Below the pieces are notes generated by a model. The model ran no database searches, had not been told where the DNA came from, and saw only the letters and a program-made list of their open reading frames with translations. From Pararhizobium sp. IMCC21322 (GTDB lineage: Bacteria; Pseudomonadota; Alphaproteobacteria; Rhizobiales; GCA-2746425), in NCBI RefSeq assembly GCF_030758295.1, contig NZ_CP132335.1, forward strand, positions 2,394,412 through 2,458,411: 64,000 nt of DNA, written 5' to 3'. This document shows, piece after piece, positions 51,210 to 60,283 of the stretch (the stretch's first letter is position 1; the number at the start of each line of letters is the position of its first letter). Made by a program: the position numbers and the translations under genes.

Positions 51210-53438
51210 CTATCCGAATAAAGCATATCCAATGGCCAGCATAATAGCTGTCCCGATGCCTGCACCTGCATGAGCTGATATTGTGATCGAAACATTTCCC
51301 AGTATGATGGTGTATTCTGTACCACCTTTGGATTTTTTACGCAGCGCGTCGGCCTTTCGTTTTGCTTCGGCTTCACGCCGCATCTGACGCTTTAAATCGC
51401 GTTGGAATCTTTCTTTGAATCCTTTCGGATCTTTCGCCATTCCTTCCGCCGTATTGGCTGCATCAGCAATACCGGACCGGGCCACCCCATCACCGGGTTT
51501 CGGGAAAAATGGTCTGGCATTTCCGGCAAGTGCAACGCGCGCATCTGCCCGCCCGGTCTTAGGGTCCAATCGCCACCAGGTGTCAGCAGACATATCCTCA
51601 CTGGCGAACACAGAGAACCCAAGTTCCAGATCTTTGCTTGCCTCAAAACCGCGCTCGGCAAGCTGTTGACCAACGAGCGGAATGAGGCTGCCTTTTTCCG
51701 GTGGAATCGAACCGTTTGGAGCGCCGTTTTGTGTCAGAATAGCCTCTGTTTCCAGAGCCGATTGCAATGCGCCATGCCATATCCGATGCAAGCGCGCTGT
51801 GGCATCTGCGTCGGGTCGGTCCACTGTTCCGGCAATACCAATATCGTCAAGCGTCCAGTCGACCCAATTGACTATTCCGCCTTCTGGCAGGGTTTGTATT
51901 CCAGAAATCAACACTCGAGGTCGAGCGGCCATAATGCAAACGCCAGCGCTGGCCGGGCGCGCACGGATCAGTTCTTCGCTGGCGAGGACAACAGTGCTGG
52001 CTGCTACCCAACTGTACCACATCACAGCTTCCGGGTCAGGCTTCCCGACGCTCAACTGTTTCAGCGTCTCGGGTAGTTCCAGCAGCAGCCCCGAAATGCG
52101 TAGCGCTGCCAGGCGCGGCGACAATCCACCATTTCCAAGGACGATCTGGCGAATGCTTTCAAGTGCGGCTGGGTATTTTTGACCCATTTTTGGTTCAGCA
52201 ATAGCGCTGGGATCAGGTAGTCCACCGTCTTCGACCGACCGGCGCTGTTCTGCGCTGAGTAAATCCAGAATGACCCGTTCTTCCTCGCTGGTTGTCTGGC
52301 CCGGAACTTCGGACCGAACATGCAATGTGATTGCAGTGACTGTTTCCGATTGCTCTTGCTGGAAAAGATCGGTTGACTGATTGACATTGCCTGGCGCGGC
52401 AAAGGGTGTACTTTTGACCATCGTTCCGGAGACTGTCATGATGGCGCGCATGGACGGTGCTTTGCCAGCCAGACCTCCAAGTACATCACTTAAACCACCG
52501 CCGATCCCATCTTGTGCCGGACCGAAGAACAATGCGACTGGCTGTTCTGTCATTTCCGGAACAGACAATCGTTGAGTCAGGATGTTTTTACGTCGCAGCT
52601 TGCCGTTGATCAGGGACTCCAGTTCCAGGGTGATGGAAACCCTGTGTGGCACAACGGGATCTGTCACAATTTCTCCGGCGACAGGCGGTTTGGCCCCGAA
52701 TTTTGCGCTTGCGAGTGTTGGGTCCAGATCCACCCAATCCCGACCAATGCGCGCTTGCAACCAGACATGGCGCTGGTTGGAGGCCGTCGGCAATGGATCT
52801 GGTAAAACAGCATCGGGCAGGGCATCATGCAATGCGCTAAAGCTTCGTTCGGCCCGCGCCTTCACGCGCGCCATGGTTTCGCTCTGAAGCGCTGCAATCC
52901 GCCAGACATGGTCGTCACCTCGTCCCACTTGGCCACAAGCCGCCGCTTGTATTGCCTCTGTCATATCCGCTGTCATGGGTGCTTCGACGAGACGGGTGTC
53001 ATAGCCCATAGAGCGCAACAATTCGGCCAGCGTTTGTGCTTTGTCATGATCATTCCCCCCGCGCGCTGCCATCACAGCATCCGGTTGGCGCAAATGGCCC
53101 TGATAGGGTTCAGTTCGAATTTCGTCGCGGATATAGGCAAACGCAGCCTCGGGGTCCAACATCAGCGATAGTGCAATGTCTTCCGTGCGTTGTTCAGCCT
53201 GTTCAAAATACGTGTTGCGCGCCACAGCTGTTTCAAGTGCCTTCCCGTAGTCCAGCGCTTCTTCTTCAGAAGGCACCGGTCGTTCAGGCAAATCCGAAAA
53301 ATTCGCAGCCCCAGGAGGCGGTACAGACCAGTCATCTGCCGCAGCAGCGGTTTGGTCACCAGCTAAAAACATGGCTGCAACCACTGCAGCAAAAGCAAGG
53401 CGCATTGCCTTGTTCAGGTGAAAGCGTGCATTGATCAT
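51210..53438 (-). CDS. Exported transglutaminase-like protein without catalytic Cys, C-terminal membrane anchor (cassette gene 2)
   Basis: 742 residues with a Sec signal peptide ending near DQTAAAA. Residues about 120-240 resemble a transglutaminase-like core: NDHDKAQTLAELLRSMGY stands where active enzymes have G-x-C-RDK, and RHVWLQARIGRDWVDLDPT supplies the His and Asp strands. The Cys is absent, so classical cysteine chemistry is not expected. The central part (about 260-600) is unassigned. A Lys/Arg-rich stretch (about 680-705) precedes a final hydrophobic helix around IGTAIMLAIGYALFG. GGGAG lies eight bases before the ATG, and the gap to the upstream VWA gene is 31 bp. Confidence 0.7.
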   Translation of the reverse strand: MINARFHLNKAMRLAFAAVVAAMFLAGDQTAAAADDWSVPPPGAANFSDLPERPVPSEEEALDYGKALETAVARNTYFEQAEQRTEDIALSLMLDPEAAFAYIRDEIRTEPYQGHLRQPDAVMAARGGNDHDKAQTLAELLRSMGYDTRLVEAPMTADMTEAIQAAACGQVGRGDDHVWRIAALQSETMARVKARAERSFSALHDALPDAVLPDPLPTASNQRHVWLQARIGRDWVDLDPTLASAKFGAKPPVAGEIVTDPVVPHRVSITLELESLINGKLRRKNILTQRLSVPEMTEQPVALFFGPAQDGIGGGLSDVLGGLAGKAPSMRAIMTVSGTMVKSTPFAAPGNVNQSTDLFQQEQSETVTAITLHVRSEVPGQTTSEEERVILDLLSAEQRRSVEDGGLPDPSAIAEPKMGQKYPAALESIRQIVLGNGGLSPRLAALRISGLLLELPETLKQLSVGKPDPEAVMWYSWVAASTVVLASEELIRARPASAGVCIMAARPRVLISGIQTLPEGGIVNWVDWTLDDIGIAGTVDRPDADATARLHRIWHGALQSALETEAILTQNGAPNGSIPPEKGSLIPLVGQQLAERGFEASKDLELGFSVFASEDMSADTWWRLDPKTGRADARVALAGNARPFFPKPGDGVARSGIADAANTAEGMAKDPKGFKERFQRDLKRQMRREAEAKRKADALRKKSKGGTEYTIILGNVSITISAHAGAGIGTAIMLAIGYALFG

Positions 53439-53469
53439 GCGTAATCTCCCTTGCCCCCCAGCTGTCAGA

Positions 53470-56400
53470 TCATGGTAAGGTCAATCCCGTTTCCGGACTA
53501 TATACAATTTCCGACGATTGTTCATCAATTACTTCGATATCCCGCTCTGGTCCCAAAGCCGTTTGCATTGGTCGCAAACGGTAGCGCCCGGCAGGAAGCG
53601 TGCGAGCTTCATTCAGCCCAATAATGCCAATGCTCTCGCGACCGCCATCCAGATAAAGCCGTGTCAGTTCAAATCGCGGTGCAACCGCTTCTGCAATGGC
53701 ATCGATCAGGGCATCGGGATCATCAGCCGAGATGTAGCGGCCATCTCCGGCGTCCGCCCAGTCGGAGAACGTTTTGGCAAGAGCCTCGTCATCAATGGCA
53801 AAGCCCACAATCGTCAAACGAAGGTCAATACCGCTTTCCGCGATCCGGTTGATTTCACCGGCAACATCCCCGTCGCAGGTTTCATCACCATCTGTGACCA
53901 GCACCACGACGCGTGGCGGATTGAGCGACGCCAGATCCTCAGCGGCCAACACCAAACTTTGCGCAATAGCGGTTTTGGCAAGGTTGATCGCGGGCGTGTT
54001 TCGGATAGCAGCCTCTGCGACCGCAGGATCGAGCGGACCAAATGGCAGTAACAGATCCGATTGGCAGGCATCTGCTGCCAATCCGAAAGCGCGATAGGCA
54101 AAAGGCATCCCGGAGGGGAGGCTCGAATTGACCACCTCCGCCAGCGCATTATGGGCCACCGCAATTCTGCGCTGGCCGTCCGGCATCCGTTTGAGCATAG
54201 ACCCTGAGGCGTCGAGTATCAGCTCGATGGCACCAGATGGTGCCGAGCTTGAACCGTCTGTGCTCTGTTCGGATATAAAAAGTTGGCCCTCACCGGTGGG
54301 CTCAACGAGTTTGGAGAGATCAATTGCCATCTTGTAGGCCTTTGGCGCACGGAACAGGGCGGCCGCCAATTCCATACCATCGGCAAGACCGGATTGACCG
54401 ATCACACGATGGAAATAGCCTTTGTTTATCGAGGCCCAGTCTTTCATCAGTTGGACGCTGGTGGCATCTGAACTGTCGATTGAGAGCGCAACGACCCTTG
54501 GGCGTGTAGACAATAGTGGCGCCCAGGCTTTGGTGAACTGACTGGTCTCCGCATCCGTGATGACTACAATCCCGTTTATGCCCGGTGGGCCCGCAAGAGC
54601 GATTGAAGCTGTTGCTAAGGCTTGTTCAGCACCGCTGCTTCCGGTTGACGGAAGGTTGGCCAACGCTTGATAGACGTCCTCAGGATTTTCCGCCCAATCA
54701 TCAAGCAGCAGCTTGTCTGAACCAAATGGCAGCAACTGTATCACGTCGCGACCCGGTATCAGTGATTGTGCCCAAAGCCGGACAGCAGCCAGAGTTCGCG
54801 GGATGTATTGGGCGACGCTACCAGACGTGTCCCACAAGATCACAATAGAGCGCGGCGGCTCAAAAATGGTGAGCAGGTGCTCACCGGGACCAACCGACGC
54901 GGACAAATTCAAATCATTCGTTGTGGATGCTGCGCGCAAGAGCGGAATGTCAGCGCCATCTGGTCCTGTCAGTCGCCAGGCCATCTCAGGTTGGGAAATG
55001 CCCGGAAAGCGAAAAGTTAGACGATGCATCCCTTCCGGCACCGCGATCCGCCACCAATCCTCATTGCGTTCAATTTGGACTGAAGAGACAATCGTTGGTC
55101 CTTCTTTGAGATCTACTGCCTCTGCCGCATTCGCCCCGCCTGCAGGTGTTGGCAGCACGGGTACGGACGCTGCACCCTGATCTTCATAAACCGCATCGGG
55201 TCGGTCATCCTCCCAAAGACCCAGAACGGATTTTGTGGCCCGGTCTTCAAAGACGGCAATCTGGTCTGGTAAGGTCAGTTGCATTTTCTCATCACGCTCG
55301 AAACTCAGACGCAGGGCGCGTGCCCATACAGGTGCAGGCAATTCCAGTCGCGTGTTCGTGTCTCCAATTGGTGGAGCCGAAATTGAACCAATTGAAAGCC
55401 ACGGTCCGGCAGGACCAGATTGGCTGATTTCAAGCCCAACTGTCGGAATGCGAGGGCCATCGTCGTCGCGCCCGACCCAATCGATTGCATCAATACGTGC
55501 AGCCCTGTTGCCCTGGAAACCAATTACGGCCCATGCGGATTTTCCGGCCGATGTGCTCTGAGGGGTAAGCCGGTCCGATTTTCCCTGAGTAAGAATACCG
55601 ACGTTGCGACTCCCGCTAAACAGGGTTTCGTCAGAAACCGTATTACCGATGGTACCCGCTGCGATGATATGCCCACCCAATTCTGTTGCAGCGATGTTCA
55701 GCGCGTTATCTGGACGCCAAGCCGGGTCGGCGATCAGCCCGATGTCGGACAGTGCAAAGGTCTTGCAATCCGCATCGCCCTGGCAGTCGTTCAATCGCCA
55801 CCGTGCGTGAGTTGCCACAAATGGCTCCGATAACGAAAAGATTTGTGGTTCGAGCCTGGCATCCAGTTGTTGGGTCGCCACTTGCGTCCAGTCCGCTCCA
55901 TTTGCTGACAGGTCCAACGCAATGCGCCTTGGCCAGTTGCTGCGAGGTTCCGTAGAGCGAAGTTGAATCTTGTATCCCGCAACTGGTGCTGAACTGGCGA
56001 GTTGGAACGTCAATTCCCGTGCTTTGACAGAAGTCGGCAAACTGGCGTGATACGCAGCGCCATCGTGTAAGAACGAATAGCGCTTGGCATCATCTTCGCT
56101 TGCGGTTGCGCCGTCCAGACCGATCAGCTGAGCGCCAAATTGGTGCGACATCGGGTCAAGGCCACCGCGCAATTGCGCCGGTGCCAGCCAATACAGATGC
56201 GCACCGCGTTCTGGCGTTGTCGTTTCAAAAGAGACAGGAAAGGTTGCGGCGGCTTCGCCTTTGGACGATTTTGCGCTGATGTATAGGGCAGGGTCCGCGA
56301 GACTGCTCTGCATCAATGGCATTTCAAGCACTATCGACAAGTCAAGCTCTTGGCCAGGATCAACCGATGATGCAGTGGTTGAGGGCGTGACCCGCCAACC

Positions 56401-59208
56401 TTCGGCCAGCGCAGACAGGGCAATGGACAATTCTACTGGCAATGCACTGTCATTCCTGACGGTGGCGGTCAATTCAGCCCTTTGTCCAAATTTGGAAAAG
56501 GCACGAAACGGAGTTTCAAGGCCCTTTACTGAAAGGGAAACCGGCAAATCTTCAACGACTTGTTGAGCGCGCAACCATTCTGGACGCCCACCTGAAAGCA
56601 CCTGCAAAGCCTGGTTAGGGTCGTAATCCGTTACTATTACCGATGTAGATGTATCAGCCGGGCGTCGATCACGCGGGGCGGTGAAAGCAGCTGGTGGCCC
56701 CATCTGAGCCGGCGCTAAGATGTTGCTCGGGCCGGCTGTGCGGCATGCCCAAGGCATTGGGTATTCTGCATTGCGGGGTGGTTTTAGTTTTATAATTTGC
56801 GGTGTGTTATCCGGCTGAAACAGGTGCCAGCCGGTCATTTCCATATCCTGCTCAAGACTTCGGCTCAGCGAAGGGCTGCCTTCTGCGGAGATTTCACGAC
56901 CGCGCTTGGGACGATAGGGCTCTTTATCACGCGGTAAGAAAGAGCAGGAAAAGCCTGCGAGCAATCCGTCAGCCTCTATTGTAAAGCTGTCTTCATCTTT
57001 TTCATCGTCAAACTGGCCATCCAGCCGTGTATCAGCGTTGAGCAACTGAGGCGGTGTTGCATCTCCATGGGTTGCAGATTTCGCTTGAAGTGGATCATTG
57101 TCGGTTTGAATAAAAGCAACCTGGCACTGGTAGTCGAATGACGTTTGGCTCCTGCCAATACGCAATTCAATTGCGCCGCCCAGATCAGGGCCATATTCAG
57201 TCAAGATCATACGACCGGTATCGATTGCGGCAAGGCGGACTTTGTCTCCATAGGTCCATAACGAGATATCCCGGCCATCGCCTGAGCAGGTCAATGCAAG
57301 CTGACCTGTGCCCTCTGGCAATGGCACGAAGACCAAATCCAGATCGTCGAACGCTCCGACGCGTCCTTTGATGAGACCGTCTGTCGGCAATGCCTGTAAT
57401 GTGCCTGGAAGCGTGTCCGGCTCGGGCCCTTCGGCACCATCAGCACGCGCCAGCGACACCTCGTAGCGCCCGGAGATATCGTTACCTGCCGGGCTGAGCC
57501 GCAATGTCCATTGTCCTGCCGGAAGTCGAGCACTGTAGTTTTCCGCGCCGGAAATGGTTGCAGCCGCCCAACGCCGGTTATCGCGCTTCAATTCCGCGTT
57601 CACCGCGCCATCATCAGGTGGCGTCACAATTAACGTCAACGGTGTATCGACCTCCAGATCGAAACTGAACAGATCCAGATCCTGATTGGTGTGAAAATTG
57701 CCTTCGAAGCGGTCACCAGGACGGATGCGCAAAGCCTCTGCTTGCGTGTCGTTGGGTTCTGTTGCGTCTCCATCTGGCACAGGTCCCAAATCAGTCAATC
57801 TGAATGCGTAGGGGCCATTGCCCTGAAGTTTGGCAAAATACTGTCCGGGATGAAGTGACAGCAGCAATACCAGTGACTTGTCATCCGCCTTCCAGCGTCC
57901 GATCTGCTGCTGGTTGCCATCAGATAATGTGATGTCTTTTATGCCAACGATGCCGCGAAGCTCCCAAAGATGGCCGTCAGCATCCACATCGAAACGCAAC
58001 ATGTCAGGATCGTCGTCGGACAGCGCGCCTCTTACAGCACTATCCACCGGCAATTCACGGGCAAACATCTCTGTATCATCAGGCTCACGGCCAGCAGCTG
58101 GCGTGGGTTGCGTGGCCGGGTCAAAGCGCAACTCGTAGCCCAGGGGATGATCAGGGGATCCGTTGATCGTGACGCGGTAAGTACCGGCAGGCAATTCCAG
58201 ACCGCGTCGAAGTGCCTGACCGGACCATGTATTCAGCTTCAGTATTTCAGCTGCAGGTTCCGGATTGAGCCGTTCAAAAACCAGTTCGACCTTCTCGTCA
58301 CGATCCGTGTTGAGGCTCAAATCCCAAAATGAGGTCTTTTCCAGCAGAAACTCAACCGCGTCACGGTCCTGCTTTGCGAGCAAATTTCCAGACGCTGTGA
58401 ACCCATCGTCATCGACTTTCCCAAGGTTCCCTGGAGTGCCGCCTTCTCTTTCTGAATTTGGTTCGGTCTCCTGGGTGTCGCTTGCCTCAAGGACCCTCAC
58501 TATGATCGGCGCAAAACTCTGGTCGGCTCGCTTCACAGCATCGAGACGCAGGAGTATTTCGCGCTCAAGATGCAGGGGAAAGACACCGCCGGAAGCAATG
58601 TGCCAACTACCCAGCCTGGCGGCTAATTTTAAGCCAGGTTCGCGTATCGCCTCCACAAGAAGCCTGTCTGTTGTTTCAGCCTGCAGCTTCATTTCGATAG
58701 TTTTTTGGGGTCGAAACCTGAACAACTGGCCTGGTTTCAAAGTCGAAAGCGATGATTTGTCCGGATCGTCAAACTCAGGGATTTCATCCAACGGCATTAT
58801 AAGTTCAAAAGATATTGACTGCGGATTGTCTGATTTCACTTGCAAAAGATAGGGGCGTTCGCGCTCAAGCAGCAGATCATCAAGTTGATCGCCCGCGAGC
58901 GAAGTTGCCGATGAGCGTAGCAATTTGGGAGCGGCCTTTGAATTTGCCTGATCCTCAGCAGAGGGAAATGAATAAAGGCTGATGCTTCCCTGATCAGAAA
59001 TCGAAATCCGATACAATCCACTACGAGCGACGGAAAGACGTGCCAACCCTGATTGCAAAGTGTTCGTTGAGGTCTGACCCGGTCGGGATATTTCTGTAAT
59101 CCGCTCCAGATCAATATCTTGACCGAGCGCTGCGACCGGCGAAAAAACAATTCCGACAACCAACAAGCCGACCAGAACGCTCCAAATATTTCTTTGGCAG
59201 AAATGCAT
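53470..59208 (-). CDS. Giant exported protein with PPC-like modules and two VWA domains (cassette gene 1)
   Basis: 1,912 residues from the ATG five bases after GAGGAG (MHFCQRNIWSVL); the frame extends 41 codons upstream without meaning. A Sec signal peptide ends near SPVAALG. The N-terminal half contains repeated pre-peptidase-C-terminal-like modules, each opening with EPNDT-type motifs (EPDDTEMFAREL, EPNDTQAEALRI). A discoidin-like segment lies around WPRRIALDLSANGADWTQV. Two VWA domains follow: MIDAS DTSGS at about 1460 with ITDAETS, and DASGS at about 1666 with VTDGDET. The C-terminus is a beta-rich tail. VWA pairs bind proteins through metal; the target is unknown. It leads a three-gene minus-strand cassette. 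Confidence 0.82.
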   Translation of the reverse strand: MHFCQRNIWSVLVGLLVVGIVFSPVAALGQDIDLERITEISRPGQTSTNTLQSGLARLSVARSGLYRISISDQGSISLYSFPSAEDQANSKAAPKLLRSSATSLAGDQLDDLLLERERPYLLQVKSDNPQSISFELIMPLDEIPEFDDPDKSSLSTLKPGQLFRFRPQKTIEMKLQAETTDRLLVEAIREPGLKLAARLGSWHIASGGVFPLHLEREILLRLDAVKRADQSFAPIIVRVLEASDTQETEPNSEREGGTPGNLGKVDDDGFTASGNLLAKQDRDAVEFLLEKTSFWDLSLNTDRDEKVELVFERLNPEPAAEILKLNTWSGQALRRGLELPAGTYRVTINGSPDHPLGYELRFDPATQPTPAAGREPDDTEMFARELPVDSAVRGALSDDDPDMLRFDVDADGHLWELRGIVGIKDITLSDGNQQQIGRWKADDKSLVLLLSLHPGQYFAKLQGNGPYAFRLTDLGPVPDGDATEPNDTQAEALRIRPGDRFEGNFHTNQDLDLFSFDLEVDTPLTLIVTPPDDGAVNAELKRDNRRWAAATISGAENYSARLPAGQWTLRLSPAGNDISGRYEVSLARADGAEGPEPDTLPGTLQALPTDGLIKGRVGAFDDLDLVFVPLPEGTGQLALTCSGDGRDISLWTYGDKVRLAAIDTGRMILTEYGPDLGGAIELRIGRSQTSFDYQCQVAFIQTDNDPLQAKSATHGDATPPQLLNADTRLDGQFDDEKDEDSFTIEADGLLAGFSCSFLPRDKEPYRPKRGREISAEGSPSLSRSLEQDMEMTGWHLFQPDNTPQIIKLKPPRNAEYPMPWACRTAGPSNILAPAQMGPPAAFTAPRDRRPADTSTSVIVTDYDPNQALQVLSGGRPEWLRAQQVVEDLPVSLSVKGLETPFRAFSKFGQRAELTATVRNDSALPVELSIALSALAEGWRVTPSTTASSVDPGQELDLSIVLEMPLMQSSLADPALYISAKSSKGEAAATFPVSFETTTPERGAHLYWLAPAQLRGGLDPMSHQFGAQLIGLDGATASEDDAKRYSFLHDGAAYHASLPTSVKARELTFQLASSAPVAGYKIQLRSTEPRSNWPRRIALDLSANGADWTQVATQQLDARLEPQIFSLSEPFVATHARWRLNDCQGDADCKTFALSDIGLIADPAWRPDNALNIAATELGGHIIAAGTIGNTVSDETLFSGSRNVGILTQGKSDRLTPQSTSAGKSAWAVIGFQGNRAARIDAIDWVGRDDDGPRIPTVGLEISQSGPAGPWLSIGSISAPPIGDTNTRLELPAPVWARALRLSFERDEKMQLTLPDQIAVFEDRATKSVLGLWEDDRPDAVYEDQGAASVPVLPTPAGGANAAEAVDLKEGPTIVSSVQIERNEDWWRIAVPEGMHRLTFRFPGISQPEMAWRLTGPDGADIPLLRAASTTNDLNLSASVGPGEHLLTIFEPPRSIVILWDTSGSVAQYIPRTLAAVRLWAQSLIPGRDVIQLLPFGSDKLLLDDWAENPEDVYQALANLPSTGSSGAEQALATASIALAGPPGINGIVVITDAETSQFTKAWAPLLSTRPRVVALSIDSSDATSVQLMKDWASINKGYFHRVIGQSGLADGMELAAALFRAPKAYKMAIDLSKLVEPTGEGQLFISEQSTDGSSSAPSGAIELILDASGSMLKRMPDGQRRIAVAHNALAEVVNSSLPSGMPFAYRAFGLAADACQSDLLLPFGPLDPAVAEAAIRNTPAINLAKTAIAQSLVLAAEDLASLNPPRVVVLVTDGDETCDGDVAGEINRIAESGIDLRLTIVGFAIDDEALAKTFSDWADAGDGRYISADDPDALIDAIAEAVAPRFELTRLYLDGGRESIGIIGLNEARTLPAGRYRLRPMQTALGPERDIEVIDEQSSEIVYSPETGLTLP

Positions 59209-59655
59209 CGTCACTCCTCGATTTATGATCTCATCAAAGGCGTGCCCATAAATTTCCAAATATTGAGCAGTCTTCCTGGAGAACACAATGTCCGGTCCGG
59301 GCAATTGCAAAGTTCCAACTCGCTGGCGCAATCGTAAAACAACAATCGCGACTGTAGCAACCTTGGCCGGTTTAATGCGGAATCTGTCCAGAGGGATGCT
59401 TCATTGTTCGTTAAGACAAACACAGTCCTTTAAATCCAATGCATTTCAACACCGACTTCCAAAGTCTGACCTGTTCTGGTTTTCCAAGCTGACGGGCATG
59501 TGGACAGACTGTGCCGGCGCGGAGTTTCGGTGTCTCTGAACCTCCTGCTGATCGTGCCCTTGAAGATGCCTTCAAAGAGCCCAACAAGCTCCACACACAA
59601 AACACAGTTCCATTCTAATCAGTTTATATCACTGAAAAGAAAGGATATTTTTGTG
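59209..59655. other. Divergent intergenic region
   Basis: About 450 bp between the start of the giant VWA gene and the start of the small secreted protein on the other strand. It should hold promoters for both. I see no convincing operator palindrome, RNA gene or repeat; frames crossing it on either strand lack ribosome-binding sites or family resemblance. Confidence 0.5.
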
Positions 59656-60123
59656 ATGATACCCTCCCAGATCAAGCAAACGAATTACACTCAAGCAAGC
59701 TGTGCAATTCGATCCGCCAAACCCGCAACCCGCTTGTTGCAAGTCTCATTGGCGATTGCAGCCCTGAGCGTCTTCGCGATGCCCAAGGCGTTTGCATCAG
59801 ATCAGGTCGTGTCTGATTTGATGATCCAGACCACTAACAGCCGCGCATATGACAACCATCTGATCCATGCGGCCACTCATAAAGATACGCCAGCCATAAG
59901 TGATCTATTTATTCTGACCCAAGCCAATGGTGGGCAAAGGCCTCCTGGAGGAGGGCAGGAGCCTGATCTGTCTCAGGCTGCTGCAGAACTGGGTGTGTCG
60001 GAAGATGCATTGCGGGACGCACTTGGCGGCCCACCGCCTAATTTTGCTCAAGCTGCAGAAAAGCTGGGAATTTCAGAAGATCAACTGCAATCTGTCATGC
60101 CGCCACCTCCGCGAAGGCAGTAG
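59656..60123 (+). CDS. Small secreted protein with duplicated 'AAxxLGxSEDxL' motif
   Basis: 155 residues from the ATG behind AAGGA (MIPSQIKQTNYTQ). A Sec signal peptide ends near PKAFA. The middle is uncharacterised. The C-terminus has a Gly/Pro hinge (GGQRPPGGGQEP), then two copies of a helical motif: LSQAAAELGVSEDALRDAL and FAQAAEKLGISEDQLQSVM, each followed by Pro-rich turns. Similar tails occur at the ends of various small exported bacterial proteins, without a known role. The gene ends before a strong bidirectional terminator. Confidence 0.7.
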   Translation: MIPSQIKQTNYTQASCAIRSAKPATRLLQVSLAIAALSVFAMPKAFASDQVVSDLMIQTTNSRAYDNHLIHAATHKDTPAISDLFILTQANGGQRPPGGGQEPDLSQAAAELGVSEDALRDALGGPPPNFAQAAEKLGISEDQLQSVMPPPPRRQ

Positions 60124-60199
60124 CAGCGTTTCCATACCAGTTGAATTGCTGAAGGCACTCAGGTTGATTTGAGATGTTTTCAGTCTTCTCCAAAAACAA

Positions 60200-60234
60200 A
60201 AAAATCCGCGGGGCCGAAGCGCCCGCGGATTTTT
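60200..60234. terminator. Bidirectional rho-independent terminator
   Basis: A 13-bp perfect stem, AAAAATCCGCGGG / CCCGCGGATTTTT, with a nine-base loop. It is GC-rich in the core and ends in A and T runs on the two sides. It sits between the convergent stops of the small secreted protein and the coiled-coil protein, so it can serve both. Confidence 0.93.
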
Positions 60235-60283
60235 ATTTTTACCTAGCAGTGAGGCCCTCAGCGGGTCTTGGCAGTGAGCTGTT

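Noticed and set aside
59209-59331. 41-codon extension of the VWA giant protein
   Set aside because: The ATG behind GAGGAG is followed directly by a signal peptide; the extension would bury it.
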